58,806 bases of DNA from Tildeniella nuda ZEHNDER 1965/U140. GTDB taxonomy: Bacteria > Cyanobacteriota > Cyanobacteriia > Leptolyngbyales > Leptolyngbyaceae. The number at the start of each line of letters is the position of its first letter. The first letter of the stretch is position 1. This document shows, in pieces, positions 26,526-34,699 of the stretch. A model generated the notes under the pieces. That model was not told the origin of the DNA. It saw nothing but the letters and a program-made list of their open reading frames with translations, and did no database searches. The DNA lies in the NCBI GenBank assembly GCA_019358895.1, contig JAHHIG010000027.1:1-58806 (forward strand), read 5' to 3'. Made by a program: the position numbers and the translations under genes.

Positions 26526-26885
26526 TTAACCCATCAGCGCGATCAATTGCGAGACGCTTTCTGCTTGAGCTTTTGCGGTCTCTGCTTGAGCTTTTGCGGT
26601 CTCTGCCTGAACCTTCGCCGTTTCAGCTTGCTGTCGAGTCGTCTCTTTGATGTCATCAAGATCGAAACGAAACGCTGTCATAGACTCAGTCAGCTTACCG
26701 ATCTGGTCGGCAATGGCTTCAATTTTCGCGTCAAAGGGGTCGAGCTTGATGCCAAAGGTATCGACTTTTGTCTCAACCGTGTCGAGCTTTTGGCTGTATT
26801 GCTTGTTTAGCTGCGCCAGTTCAGCGGTTGCCTGCACTAAGGTCGTCAGTAACTGCTGGTTGTCTGGAGATGACTGTCCGGTCAT
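26526..26885 (-). CDS. small coiled-coil protein, unknown function
   Basis: A 119-aa, almost wholly helical protein. Heptad-like hydrophobic spacing runs from about residue 15 to 80, and the C-terminal part holds four near-copies of the six-residue unit AETAKAQ/AETAKVQ (about 87-108), encoded by an 18-bp tandem repeat. No membrane segment or catalytic motif. Similar short coiled-coil proteins are common in cyanobacteria without known function. The 18-bp repeats may vary in number between strains. Confidence 0.6.
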   Translation of the reverse strand: MTGQSSPDNQQLLTTLVQATAELAQLNKQYSQKLDTVETKVDTFGIKLDPFDAKIEAIADQIGKLTESMTAFRFDLDDIKETTRQQAETAKVQAETAKAQAETAKAQAESVSQLIALMG

Positions 26886-27008
26886 AGACGTGCTGCTTTA
26901 GACGGTTGCATGGAATCTTATCTTATTTCTTCTAGCAGCGACGACCTTGCTCTGCTTGAACTCATCGCTTAAGCTCACCACACCAAGCCGCTAGGTTGTA
27001 ACGTCAAG

Positions 27009-27641
27009 CTACTCAGAAGCGGTTTGTGCAACCGTCCGGCTATTGTACAAACTCATTGCCTTGTCTATCCCTTGCTTGAGGCTGACTTCCACCGCCCCAA
27101 CGACGAGATGCAAGACCTCTGCTATGACTTCAGCTTCTTGTGGTGAAAAGCGTCCCAGTACGTGACCGATCGCATCACCCTGCCGTGCCTCTTTCGCACT
27201 ACCAATGCCAACGCGTAGCCGAGGAAAGGTTTGGGTGCCGAGGTGGGCGATCGCTGACTTCATCCCATTCTGCCCACCAGCGGAACCAGAAAGACGCAGC
27301 CGCAATTTCCCCACGGGTAGATCCATATCGTCATAGATTACGAGCACTGATTCTGGCGGCAGCTTGTACCAATCGGTGACGGCTCGAATTGCCTGACCAG
27401 AGTTGTTCATATACGTGGTGGGTTTGAGCAGACGGACTTTGACCTGCCCTGCTGCAACGCCCTCACCAAAAATGCCTTGAAACTTACGGTTTTCTGACAA
27501 ATGAAGCCGCCAGACCTTTGCCAACATATCTACCGCTTCAAAGCCAATGTTGTGTCGGGTGCGATCGTACTTTGCCCCCGGATTGCCCAAACCCACAATG
27601 AGTTGCGGAATGATGGGTGCTGCTACAGGTGCCTCTGTCAT
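27009..27641 (-). CDS. pth: peptidyl-tRNA hydrolase
   Basis: Releases tRNA from prematurely dropped peptidyl-tRNA. The start at 27641 gives 210 aa (MTEAPVAAP) and places the gene just after the tatA stop; the frame stays open to 27692, but those residues overlap tatA. Motifs: LIVGLGNPGAKYDRTRHNIGF with the catalytic His, LLKPTTYMNNSGQA, and VIYDDMDLPVGKLRLR with the catalytic Asp. The C-terminal SLKQGIDKAMSLYN region is complete. It is probably co-transcribed with tatA. Confidence 0.96.
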   Translation of the reverse strand: MTEAPVAAPIIPQLIVGLGNPGAKYDRTRHNIGFEAVDMLAKVWRLHLSENRKFQGIFGEGVAAGQVKVRLLKPTTYMNNSGQAIRAVTDWYKLPPESVLVIYDDMDLPVGKLRLRLSGSAGGQNGMKSAIAHLGTQTFPRLRVGIGSAKEARQGDAIGHVLGRFSPQEAEVIAEVLHLVVGAVEVSLKQGIDKAMSLYNSRTVAQTASE

Positions 27642-27660
27642 AGCTTGTCTCTCAGCTAAA

Positions 27661-28020
27661 TTAGCTGCTGGCTTCGCTAGACATGGCGACATCCTTCGTT
27701 TCGGCTGCGATCGGATCGGCTGCTACAGAGTCATTTGCATCAGACTCTGATTCACTGGCTACAGCAGCCTCCGAAGACGGCGCTAACGTTGGCTGCGAAG
27801 GTTCTTCTAGTCGTGCTTCCATCGGCGCTTTCACTGCCTGTTCGATTTGTTCGGCTTCGCGCTTAAACTCTGCCTCAAATTCTTTGGATGCGTCCTGGAA
27901 GCCGCGAATCGCTTTGCCGACACTACGACCAATTTCTGGTAGTTTTTTGGGTCCAAATACGAGCAAAGCCAGAACCATGATCACTGCCATTTCTGGCAAC
28001 CCAATTCCAAAAATATTCAC
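27661..28020 (-). CDS. tatA: twin-arginine translocase subunit TatA/E-type
   Basis: A 119-aa protein with one N-terminal membrane helix (about residues 3-20), the FGPKKLPEIGRSVGKAI hinge and amphipathic helix that define TatA/TatB (Hcf106/Tha4) proteins, then an acidic, Ala/Ser-rich soluble tail. It forms the pore component for export of folded proteins across thylakoid and plasma membranes. Cyanobacterial TatA and TatB are hard to tell apart by sequence. Located between psbH and pth on the minus strand. Confidence 0.92.
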   Translation of the reverse strand: MNIFGIGLPEMAVIMVLALLVFGPKKLPEIGRSVGKAIRGFQDASKEFEAEFKREAEQIEQAVKAPMEARLEEPSQPTLAPSSEAAVASESESDANDSVAADPIAAETKDVAMSSEASS

Positions 28021-28157
28021 CGCATCGCCTCCTGCAACCGCTTCGTTAGACTATGAGACTTGTGTAAGACCTTACGATGCAACGCTCTATAGCGCTCAGC
28101 CCACGTTTCCAGTCTAGCGCTCACAGTCCCTGAATTTTACTCCGTGTCCGGTGTCAT

Positions 28158-28183
28158 AAAAAATCCCGGTCAAGCCGGGACTT
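28158..28183 (-). terminator. Rho-independent terminator of psbH
   Basis: Read on the minus strand: TCCCGG stem, short loop, CCGGGA, followed by six T. It lies between psbH and tatA, so it should end psbH transcripts and separate them from the tatA-pth unit. The rest of 28021-28323 shows no gene. Confidence 0.8.
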
Positions 28184-28323
28184 TCAATCATCACTTATTC
28201 TATTGAGGCGTTTTTGTCGGGTCGATCGCTCTAACGCATCAGTGCAGAAAGAGCAGATCAGTTACGAATCAGCTAATGCCTCTCCCACAAACCTTTCTTA
28301 CTTCTGCCTTCTGCCTTCTGATC

Positions 28324-28527
28324 CTAGCCGCCCAAACCCGTCCAATCAACATCAACATCATTCAGCAGAAGCGAAGAGTTGTAAATCTGCAAAATGATAA
28401 GCAGGAATACCAAAAAGAGCAGCATAAAAACACCCATCAACGTTGTGGTGCCCCAACCGGGAACAACCTTACCGTATTCAGAGTTCAGGGGTTTAAGAAT
28501 GTCTCCTAACCGAGTCCGCTGTGCCAT
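28324..28527 (-). CDS. psbH: photosystem II protein PsbH
   Basis: A 67-aa single-pass thylakoid protein near the PSII acceptor side, needed for stable assembly and QA/QB function. The N-terminal [20 protein letters not shown] and [15 protein letters not shown], then the hydrophobic helix and the LLNDVDVDW tail, are typical. As usual in cyanobacteria it lacks the phosphorylatable N-terminal extension of plants. It is divergent from psbN with 81 bp between starts, the conserved arrangement. Confidence 0.98.
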   Translation of the reverse strand: MAQRTRLGDILKPLNSEYGKVVPGWGTTTLMGVFMLLFLVFLLIILQIYNSSLLLNDVDVDWTGLGG

Positions 28528-28608
28528 GAGTCACCTATGTTTAGCTCGACAGAACATGTATATTGTTTGTAACATTATATGGCAACGCACTCATAATTTT
28601 TCTCGCAT

Positions 28609-28740
28609 ATGGAACCCGCAACAGCTCTTAATATTTCGATCTGCGCGACCCTGGTTGGTCTGACGGCATACGCTATCTATACGGCGTTTGGTCCTCCGTC
28701 AAAGGCGTTGGATGACCCGTTTGAAGATCACGAAGATTAG
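28609..28740 (+). CDS. psbN: PsbN protein
   Basis: A 43-aa protein starting [18 protein letters not shown], with one membrane helix and a polar tail ending DDPFEDHED. PsbN is needed for assembly and repair of photosystem II rather than being a PSII subunit (established in tobacco). It is encoded opposite psbH as in most cyanobacteria and plastids. Confidence 0.96.
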   Translation: MEPATALNISICATLVGLTAYAIYTAFGPPSKALDDPFEDHED

Positions 28741-28745
28741 GAGCT

Positions 28746-28778
28746 TTCAGCGGTCAGCAGTCAGCGGTCAGCGGTCAG
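28746..28778. repeat. heptanucleotide array (GGTCAGC type)
   Basis: Four to five 7-mers of GGTCAGC/AGTCAGC directly after the psbN stop. Related degenerate sequence continues into the 3' end of the alpha-mannosidase gene, whose last residues (TSNQQSAKPQA) look repeat-derived. Confidence 0.75.
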
Positions 28779-28822
28779 CTTTTGGGCATTGGGTGTGCTG
28801 TAGCAACGAAGAGCTTTCCGCT

Positions 28823-31800
28823 TCATGCTTGAGGTTTAGCTGATTGCTGATTGCTAGTAGCTGACTGCTTCACTTTAAAGCTGACAATTTCCCAGGGGCG
28901 AACTGTTGTAGTTTGCCCCTCTACTGTTTGTGGGTCGATCGCTCGCTCCAATAAATCAACTCGCTCTCCCAACTCCAAACCCAGATCGCTCTGAAAGTTA
29001 AGCTGCGCTTCCTCACCGTGGCACTCATAGCAGCGCAAGACCCACTCATCGGTTGAGTCTTCTGACTGCTTGAATGCCATCAGCACAAGATTGTCGGCTC
29101 CTAAATCGAGAAGGGAGGCTGTGGGTGGCAAGGTTTTCGGGCGATCGTCTCCGCTCGTAGGAATGACCTGTGCCATGAGCGGCATGTTTAGCTCGTAGCC
29201 ATGCTTGACGGTTTGAGCGGCTTTCCAGTCGCCTGTGTGGGGATAGAGGGCATAGGTGAAGGAATGCCGTCCTTTGTCCGCATCTGGATCGGGCCATTCG
29301 GCACCGCGCAGGAGGGTGAGCCGTAGTTGATTGGGTTTTGCATCGTAACCGTATTTGCAGTCGTTGAGTAAGCTCACGCCATAGTTGCCGTCGCTGAGAT
29401 CTGCCCAGTGCATGGCAGGAACTTCCCATTGAGCTTTTTCAGCATCAGTCTCCGGTTTTGTCGTTCGCTCAATCACCCCGCAGGGAATCTCATACGTTGC
29501 AAAGTCTGCTTCTAGATTCAGAGGAAAAGCCGCTTTAACAAGAACGTGCTCCTCATACCAACCCATAACAGATGTACGAATTTCCAGTATGGGAGAACCT
29601 TTTTTCAGCTTGTAGTCATGGTAGAAGGTAGCCAATCCAAGCTTCCGTTTGATCACGATGCGTGGCTCTACAGTCGCTTGACCCTTGTACTCAATGAATA
29701 TGAGTTTTGTTGGAGGTAAGGGATGTTCGGCATAGTTAGGATCAATGTTCCAAGCATCCCAATATTGCCCAGCATCACGAAAGGACTGAAGCTGGTTACC
29801 AGGTCCACTCAGCACTTCGCGTTGTCGAACTTTGTCAAACACACTGGATAAATCTCCGGTTGCTGGATCAACCGTTACGTGTAGAAACTCATTTTCTAAA
29901 ACGAAACTGGCTACTTCTGCTTGAAGAATGGGTAATTTGGGTTCGCAAGGGCAGAGCCAAAAGCAGCGGTAACCGTTGGCAGGAATATCTTCTGCGATGA
30001 ATGAGGTGAAACACGATCCTTTGCCATACCTTACCGCCGCACAGTACTGAAGCCTGACTTCTTGTCCCTGTAGATCCAAAAAACGCCACCGAATCTGCTT
30101 AATTTCTTCCTCTGATGTCTCTTCGCTTTCTGTCATCTGCCATGTGGGAATCACGACAGCATGGCCAGACCGTTTCCAGCTCAAAGGATTGAACACTACA
30201 ACCGCTTTAGCGTCTGGATGTGGTGGTGGTGGAAGGGCGAGTTGAGAGGCAATTGTCTTCAAAGCTTCTTCAGTAATGTGCTTGCCGAGGTACTCAACGA
30301 CTCCCCAATCTGCATTTGCATCCTCAAACACTTCAGGGATGGATGATCCTGGCAGGATATCGTGAAACTGATTGAATAAAACTTTTTCCGAGGCATACTG
30401 TAAGTCCGCTTTGGGATACTTAACGCCTGCGCTGATGGTTGCCAGCGATGCCCAGAGTTCAGCTTGATACAACCACTGTTCAGAACGTCGGTTATGACGC
30501 TTCTGATCGGCGTGGGTGGTGTAGCAACCGCGATGGAATTCGAGGTAGAGGTCGGAATTCCATGAGGGGAGGGAGTGGGGAGTCGGGAGTCGGGAGTCAG
30601 GAGTGAGGTCATTCAAGCTCCGAGCGTCTTCATTGAGGGTTAAAGACTGGTCGTTGAGTGTTGAAGACTCGTTAGTGAGTGTTTGATTCTCATCACCGAG
30701 TATCAGAGACTCGTCATTGAGTATCAAAGACTCATTCGAGAGTACCAAAGACTCGTTGTTGGGTATCAAAGACTCGTTTGAGAGTGTTGGAGGTTCGTGA
30801 TTGAGTATCAAAGACTCGTTTGAGAGTATCAAAGACTCGTTTGAGAGTGTTGGAGGTTCGTGATTGAGTATCAAAGACTCGTTTGAGAGTATCAAAGACT
30901 CATTAGTGAGTATCAAAGACTCGTCGGTGAGTGTTGAAGACTCGTCGGTGAGTAGTAAAGACTCGTCGGTGAGTGTTGGAGGCTCGTTCACGACTGTTTG
31001 AGCCTGGGCGATCGCTCGTTGCGCTTCACTCCTTAAGTCTGTAGCGACATCAGGCGTGTAATGGGCTTCGAGGTCTTGCAGATAGTCGAGGGCAGTGGAG
31101 AATTCTAGCTGGGGGAAGAAGGGTGACTGCTGCCAGCGGCGGGCAATTTCGAGCATATCGCGGGTGGGTCCACCGCCATGATCGCCCACACCGGGGAGCC
31201 AGAGGATATCGGGAATGCCTGTTTTGGTTTCCCAGTCGCAGGCGTAGGTTGCCATTTTGATGGGGTCAATGCCTTCGCCAATCGGCGCGGACATGAGGCT
31301 GAAGATCTCGGTGCGATCGGGTGCCTGCCACTGAAAGACTTCGTAGGGGAACTTTGTGGTGTCGTTCCAGCGCAGTTTTTGCGTGACGAAGTAATCGATG
31401 CCGCCCTGCTTGAGGATCTGCGGGAGCTGCCAGGTGAAGCCAAAGCTATCGGGTAGCCATGCGATGCGGTTGATGCTGCCAAACTTTTCCTGAAAGTAGC
31501 GCTGACCGTAAAGCACCTGTCGCACCATTGACTCGCCGCTGATGAGGTTGAGTTCTGGCTCGATCCACAGTCCGCCTACGGGTTCCCACCATCCGGCTGC
31601 GATCGCCTGTCGGATCTGCTCGAACAACGCGGGACGGTTTTCCTCGATCCATTCATACAGCGCGGGTGTGGAATGGCAGAAGCTGAGTTCGGGAAAGTCT
31701 TTTTGCAGGTTTAGGGCAGACTCAAAAGTGCGTTCGGCTGCGTTCCAGGTTTCGGCAACTGTCCAGAGCCATGCCATGTCGAGGTGGGCGTGTCCGAGGA

Positions 31801-32827
31801 GGCGGATGCGACGCTGTTTGAGGAGGGGGGAGAGGGGGAGGAGGCGATCGCGGAGGCTTGCCAGAGATTGATTGAAGAGAGAAGGGGTGTGGGGTGTGGG
31901 GTGTGGGGTGTGGGAGAGGGCGGGGGAGGCGGAGGGAGCAGAGGAAGCAAGGGAAGAGGGGAGGGTTGACCAGTCGATTTGGGAGACAGCTTCAGATAGG
32001 AACTCTAGTTTTTTGGGGGCGAAGGTTTGGAGGTAGAGGCGGAGGATGTCGAGTTCGTCGGCGATGAAGCTGGGTTCAACCGTTAAGAAATCGGGTTTCT
32101 GCTCTAACGGTGCTGTCGTCTCCGCTTCGGAACTTGAAGAAACCCGATTTCTAGGAGCAGGGACTTCGTAGTGGCAGACCGATCGCACGAGGGCACCATC
32201 GTCGTGTCTGGGGCTAACGAGGCGAAGGGCGATCGCAAACTGATCTCCGGATGTGACGGTTTCGCTGAGCAAGATGCGGGTTACACAGTCAAAGAGATCG
32301 CCTGCTTGCACTAAGGCACCGTTGACAAAGATTTGGGCATCGATCGCCCACCATGTCAGGGCTAGTCGCAGGGTTAGTCCTGCCAGTGGGTAGCCAGTCG
32401 TTTTTGCCCCCCTAGCCCCCCAATTCTGGGGAGAACCAGAGTCAAAGTCCCCCAGAATATAGCCCTGTCGGGCATTCGAGAAAGGGGGATTTAGGGGGCT
32501 GAGAGAATCTGCAAGCGTGGCGTATTCATCTGAAAACTGCTGTAAGTCGTGGGGCACGGTGATGCGTTGACCGAGCCACCGCACTTGTTTGCCCTTTGTC
32601 CAGGCGATGTGGTCTTTCTCATTGAGGGGTGCGATCGCCCAGTTGTGCCAGGTGTCGGGCTGGGTTGCCTGAGCGATCGGCAGATCTTCATCGCAGTAGC
32701 GCCAACCCGTTTGAACACTGCATTGGGTGAGGCTACGGAGGCGCGTAATGGCTTCCGAAAGCCGATCGGCTGGGGCTGAAACGTTATGGCTCACCACTAT
32801 CATCGCTTCCACTGACTGCACATCCAT
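28823..32827 (-). CDS. GH38 alpha-mannosidase with several in-frame repeat insertions
   Basis: A 1,334-aa glycoside hydrolase family 38 enzyme, longer by some 250-300 residues than I expect for bacterial relatives. Catalytic features: zinc ligands in LLGHAHLDMAWLW, the nucleophile Asp in WLPDSFGF, and PGVGDHGGGPTR. The conserved LYLEFHRGCYTTHADQKR and C-terminal beta-sandwich regions follow. Four insertions look repeat-derived: coding DNA at 32400-32500 (a CCCCCTA-type intergenic repeat), 32085-32160 (AGAAACCCG-type), about 31880-31970 (GGGGTGT-type) and 30560-31000 (GGGAGTC runs plus about 18 units of a 21-bp repeat read as LTNESLI-type heptads). No signal peptide. It probably acts on mannosides or glycans in the cytoplasm. 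Confidence 0.92.
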   Translation of the reverse strand: MDVQSVEAMIVVSHNVSAPADRLSEAITRLRSLTQCSVQTGWRYCDEDLPIAQATQPDTWHNWAIAPLNEKDHIAWTKGKQVRWLGQRITVPHDLQQFSDEYATLADSLSPLNPPFSNARQGYILGDFDSGSPQNWGARGAKTTGYPLAGLTLRLALTWWAIDAQIFVNGALVQAGDLFDCVTRILLSETVTSGDQFAIALRLVSPRHDDGALVRSVCHYEVPAPRNRVSSSSEAETTAPLEQKPDFLTVEPSFIADELDILRLYLQTFAPKKLEFLSEAVSQIDWSTLPSSLASSAPSASPALSHTPHPTPHTPSLFNQSLASLRDRLLPLSPLLKQRRIRLLGHAHLDMAWLWTVAETWNAAERTFESALNLQKDFPELSFCHSTPALYEWIEENRPALFEQIRQAIAAGWWEPVGGLWIEPELNLISGESMVRQVLYGQRYFQEKFGSINRIAWLPDSFGFTWQLPQILKQGGIDYFVTQKLRWNDTTKFPYEVFQWQAPDRTEIFSLMSAPIGEGIDPIKMATYACDWETKTGIPDILWLPGVGDHGGGPTRDMLEIARRWQQSPFFPQLEFSTALDYLQDLEAHYTPDVATDLRSEAQRAIAQAQTVVNEPPTLTDESLLLTDESSTLTDESLILTNESLILSNESLILNHEPPTLSNESLILSNESLILNHEPPTLSNESLIPNNESLVLSNESLILNDESLILGDENQTLTNESSTLNDQSLTLNEDARSLNDLTPDSRLPTPHSLPSWNSDLYLEFHRGCYTTHADQKRHNRRSEQWLYQAELWASLATISAGVKYPKADLQYASEKVLFNQFHDILPGSSIPEVFEDANADWGVVEYLGKHITEEALKTIASQLALPPPPHPDAKAVVVFNPLSWKRSGHAVVIPTWQMTESEETSEEEIKQIRWRFLDLQGQEVRLQYCAAVRYGKGSCFTSFIAEDIPANGYRCFWLCPCEPKLPILQAEVASFVLENEFLHVTVDPATGDLSSVFDKVRQREVLSGPGNQLQSFRDAGQYWDAWNIDPNYAEHPLPPTKLIFIEYKGQATVEPRIVIKRKLGLATFYHDYKLKKGSPILEIRTSVMGWYEEHVLVKAAFPLNLEADFATYEIPCGVIERTTKPETDAEKAQWEVPAMHWADLSDGNYGVSLLNDCKYGYDAKPNQLRLTLLRGAEWPDPDADKGRHSFTYALYPHTGDWKAAQTVKHGYELNMPLMAQVIPTSGDDRPKTLPPTASLLDLGADNLVLMAFKQSEDSTDEWVLRCYECHGEEAQLNFQSDLGLELGERVDLLERAIDPQTVEGQTTTVRPWEIVSFKVKQSATSNQQSAKPQA
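30614..30996 (-). repeat. 21-bp tandem array inside the mannosidase gene, about 18 units
   Basis: Minus-strand unit of the form TCTTTGATACTCANNNACGAG; the protein period is seven residues (for example SNESLIL). The plus-strand reading contains TGA in most units, so the array is open only in the gene's orientation. Each unit carries GAGT and ACTC as a short dyad. A degenerate intergenic copy of the same unit lies at 36738-36870. Confidence 0.9.
31880..31970 (-). repeat. GGGGTGT-type repeat insertion in the mannosidase gene
   Basis: Heptanucleotide runs of GGGGTGT followed by G/A-rich sequence, read on the minus strand as Pro/Thr/His/Ser-rich protein (TPHPTPHTP). The same heptamer occurs between fni and pyrR (5106-5138). 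Confidence 0.7.
32400..32505 (-). repeat. hairpin-type intergenic repeat inside the mannosidase gene
   Basis: The ends CCCCCCTAGCCCCCC and GGGGGATTTAGGGGGCT pair, and the middle has a second stem (CAATTCTGGGGAG with the CCCCAGAAT part). This is a well-known style of dispersed cyanobacterial repeat normally found between genes. Here it is translated as LNPPFSNARQGYILGDF and following residues. Confidence 0.75.
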
Positions 32828-32857
32828 AATAGAGGTACAGCGTTCAGCGATGCAGGC

Positions 32858-33412
32858 ATGACGACAAGCACTTACGCGACATTTGTTGAAGGTGCAACCG
32901 TTGATGAATTACTACAAGCCAATGCCGTCCTACCGTCGTTGATGGAATACGTGGACGGGACGCTGGTTGAGAAAACGGGCGGGACGCTTCATCACGGTTT
33001 GGTTCAAGGAAACCTGAGTATCGAGTGGCTTAATTTCGTAAAGGCGAATCAGCAGAAGGGGAAAGTACTCATCTCACCGCCTTGCGCGACGGTTGAGCAA
33101 ATTCGTCGTCCTGATGTTGCCTACATGACGGTAGAGCTGCTAGAGCAATATGGGATGCCAGCAATTTTGCCGCAGAGTTTTCCACTAATTGCAGAAGTTG
33201 CGTCACCAGAGGACGAAGCAGAAACGCTATTCAGCAAAGCGCGGGAGTATTTGCGATCGGGCTGTCAGGAGGTCTGGTTACTCTTTCCTGAGAACGCGAT
33301 CGTCATCATCATGACAGCCGACAAGTCGCTGATTTTCACTGAAGCTGAAACGGTGAGCACCCAGACCATCCTGCAAGGCTTCAGTATTTCGGTCGCAGAG
33401 TTGTTTGCTTAA
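32858..33412 (+). CDS. Uma2-family (DUF820) putative endonuclease
   Basis: A 184-aa PD-(D/E)XK-fold protein of the Uma2 family, highly expanded in cyanobacteria. The core order is visible: LMEYVDGTLVEKTGG near the N-terminus, an HHGLVQGNLS helix, RRPDVAYM with the acidic active-site residue, LIAEVASPEDEAETLFSKAREYLRSG and EVWLLFPEN. The usual E-x-K is altered (EVASP), as in many members. Cellular role unknown. It is divergent from the mannosidase gene, 30 bp apart. Confidence 0.88.
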   Translation: MTTSTYATFVEGATVDELLQANAVLPSLMEYVDGTLVEKTGGTLHHGLVQGNLSIEWLNFVKANQQKGKVLISPPCATVEQIRRPDVAYMTVELLEQYGMPAILPQSFPLIAEVASPEDEAETLFSKAREYLRSGCQEVWLLFPENAIVIIMTADKSLIFTEAETVSTQTILQGFSISVAELFA

Positions 33413-33475
33413 CCAATGTCTTTAGCGCAGAGTGGTACGATCGAACGTGTATTCTGTCTGCAACCAAACACGGCT

Positions 33476-33868
33476 ATGGGCGTTATCGTACTCATTTTGA
33501 TGATTGTGCTGTCGATCGTCATGGTTATCTTCGGCGTTCAAAACCCTCAGCCTGTGAATGTCCGGTTTTTCACCATCGAAAGCGGTAACATCTCGCTGTC
33601 TTTGGTAATTGTGGTGTCTGCTCTACTGGGCGCTGCGTTGATTGGGCTACTCAGCCTGTGGGATGGCGCACGGCGGGGGCTCCGCAGTATGCGAACGACT
33701 AAACGACTGACGAGCCTGGAGCAACAGAATGTGGAGCTAGAGCGGCTGAAAGCTTCGCTGGAGCAAGAAAATGCTGCCTTGAAAGAGCGGAATGATCAGT
33801 TGGAGAATGTGAAACAGACGATCGAGGTTCAAGCGATCGACTCCGACGGCATGATGAGCGATCGCTGA
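33476..33868 (+). CDS. LapA-domain (DUF1049) membrane protein
   Basis: From the ATG at 33476 a 130-aa protein; the open frame reaches back to 33416 but the first 20 residues do not fit. Two hydrophobic helices (about residues 2-18 and 40-62) with FGVQNPQPVNVRFF between them are typical of the LapA family; a long charged coiled coil follows (about 75-120, LEQQNVELERLKASLEQENA). In E. coli LapA is linked to lipopolysaccharide assembly; its role in cyanobacteria is unknown. Confidence 0.8.
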   Translation: MGVIVLILMIVLSIVMVIFGVQNPQPVNVRFFTIESGNISLSLVIVVSALLGAALIGLLSLWDGARRGLRSMRTTKRLTSLEQQNVELERLKASLEQENAALKERNDQLENVKQTIEVQAIDSDGMMSDR

Positions 33869-34096
33869 CAGTTTCATGACTGCTGACCACTTCTAGATTG
33901 GGCGTAGTGACGCTAACGTGACCTGGTTGTTTTGCCATCTTTCGTTCCTGCTTTTACGAGTCCGCTCACAAAAGGCTGAGCCGACATAGCAGCGTTTCCT
34001 CTGTCTATAGGGGAGTTGTCGGCTTCTGTCTGTAGTGGGGTTAATCTTGATGGTCACATCGTTAGATTACGTGGAGGCAATGATTAGGAGACGTTT

Positions 34097-34597
34097 ATGA
34101 CATTTACAACATCGACTCTGAATAGCGAAAAAGTTACAGCGTTTCAAAATCTGGATGTGGATCAACAACTCGCGTTGTTTTGGTTCATCTACACCGAAAT
34201 GGGCGAATCGATTACACCCGCTGCACCAAGCGCTAGCACTGCTTCTCCAACGATCGCAGAAGCACTTTTTGAACAGGTAAAACACTTATCCGATGAGGAG
34301 CAATTGCAGGTGCAGCGCGATCTGCTTACCCGCAAGAACACTCTCTTCGCACGGGAATACGGTGCGATCGGCGATACAACTAAACTACTGTTCTGGTATC
34401 TGCTGGCTCAAGGCATGGATAGCGGCACTGTCATCCCCGTGCCTTCTGATTACAAGCTGTCGGCTGAAGCAGAGTCCCTGTTCAACCAGATTAAGCGACT
34501 GGAATTTAGTGAGCAAATTACCCTCTTCCGCGACATCGTTTCACCAACGGGTGTCGACCCAAACGTAGTCGAACATGACAGTGCAACGGGCTTGTAA
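34097..34597 (+). CDS. helical carotenoid protein (OCP N-terminal domain homologue)
   Basis: A 166-aa stand-alone homologue of the all-helical, carotenoid-binding N-terminal domain of the orange carotenoid protein. Recognisable segments: LDVDQQLALFWFIYTEMGES, SITPAAP, LSDEEQLQVQRDLL, NTLFAREYGAI, TKLLFWYLLAQGM, VIPVPSDYKLS and GVDPN. Such HCPs bind a keto-carotenoid; some quench phycobilisome or singlet-oxygen energy and some pair with a C-terminal-domain homologue, which is not in this window. The subclade (HCP1-9) cannot be decided by eye. Confidence 0.92.
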   Translation: MTFTTSTLNSEKVTAFQNLDVDQQLALFWFIYTEMGESITPAAPSASTASPTIAEALFEQVKHLSDEEQLQVQRDLLTRKNTLFAREYGAIGDTTKLLFWYLLAQGMDSGTVIPVPSDYKLSAEAESLFNQIKRLEFSEQITLFRDIVSPTGVDPNVVEHDSATGL

Positions 34598-34611
34598 GGC
34601 AGCATAGTTTA

Positions 34612-34637
34612 TAGGGACGTTATGTGTAACGTCCCTA
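34612..34637. terminator. perfect 11-bp hairpin between HCP gene and miaB
   Basis: TAGGGACGTTA, loop TGTG, TAACGTCCCTA, 15 bp after the HCP stop. It lacks a T-run, so it is either a weak terminator or a dispersed REP-type palindrome. Confidence 0.6.
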
Positions 34638-34699
34638 CAGACCCACAAGTCATTGAGGACTGGTATAAGATCGAAGACTGACCATTCAATGTGCGCCTC

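Noticed and set aside
30614-30996. CRISPR-like repetition
   Set aside because: Units are directly adjacent with no unique spacers, and no cas gene is present. The same holds for the other 21-bp arrays.
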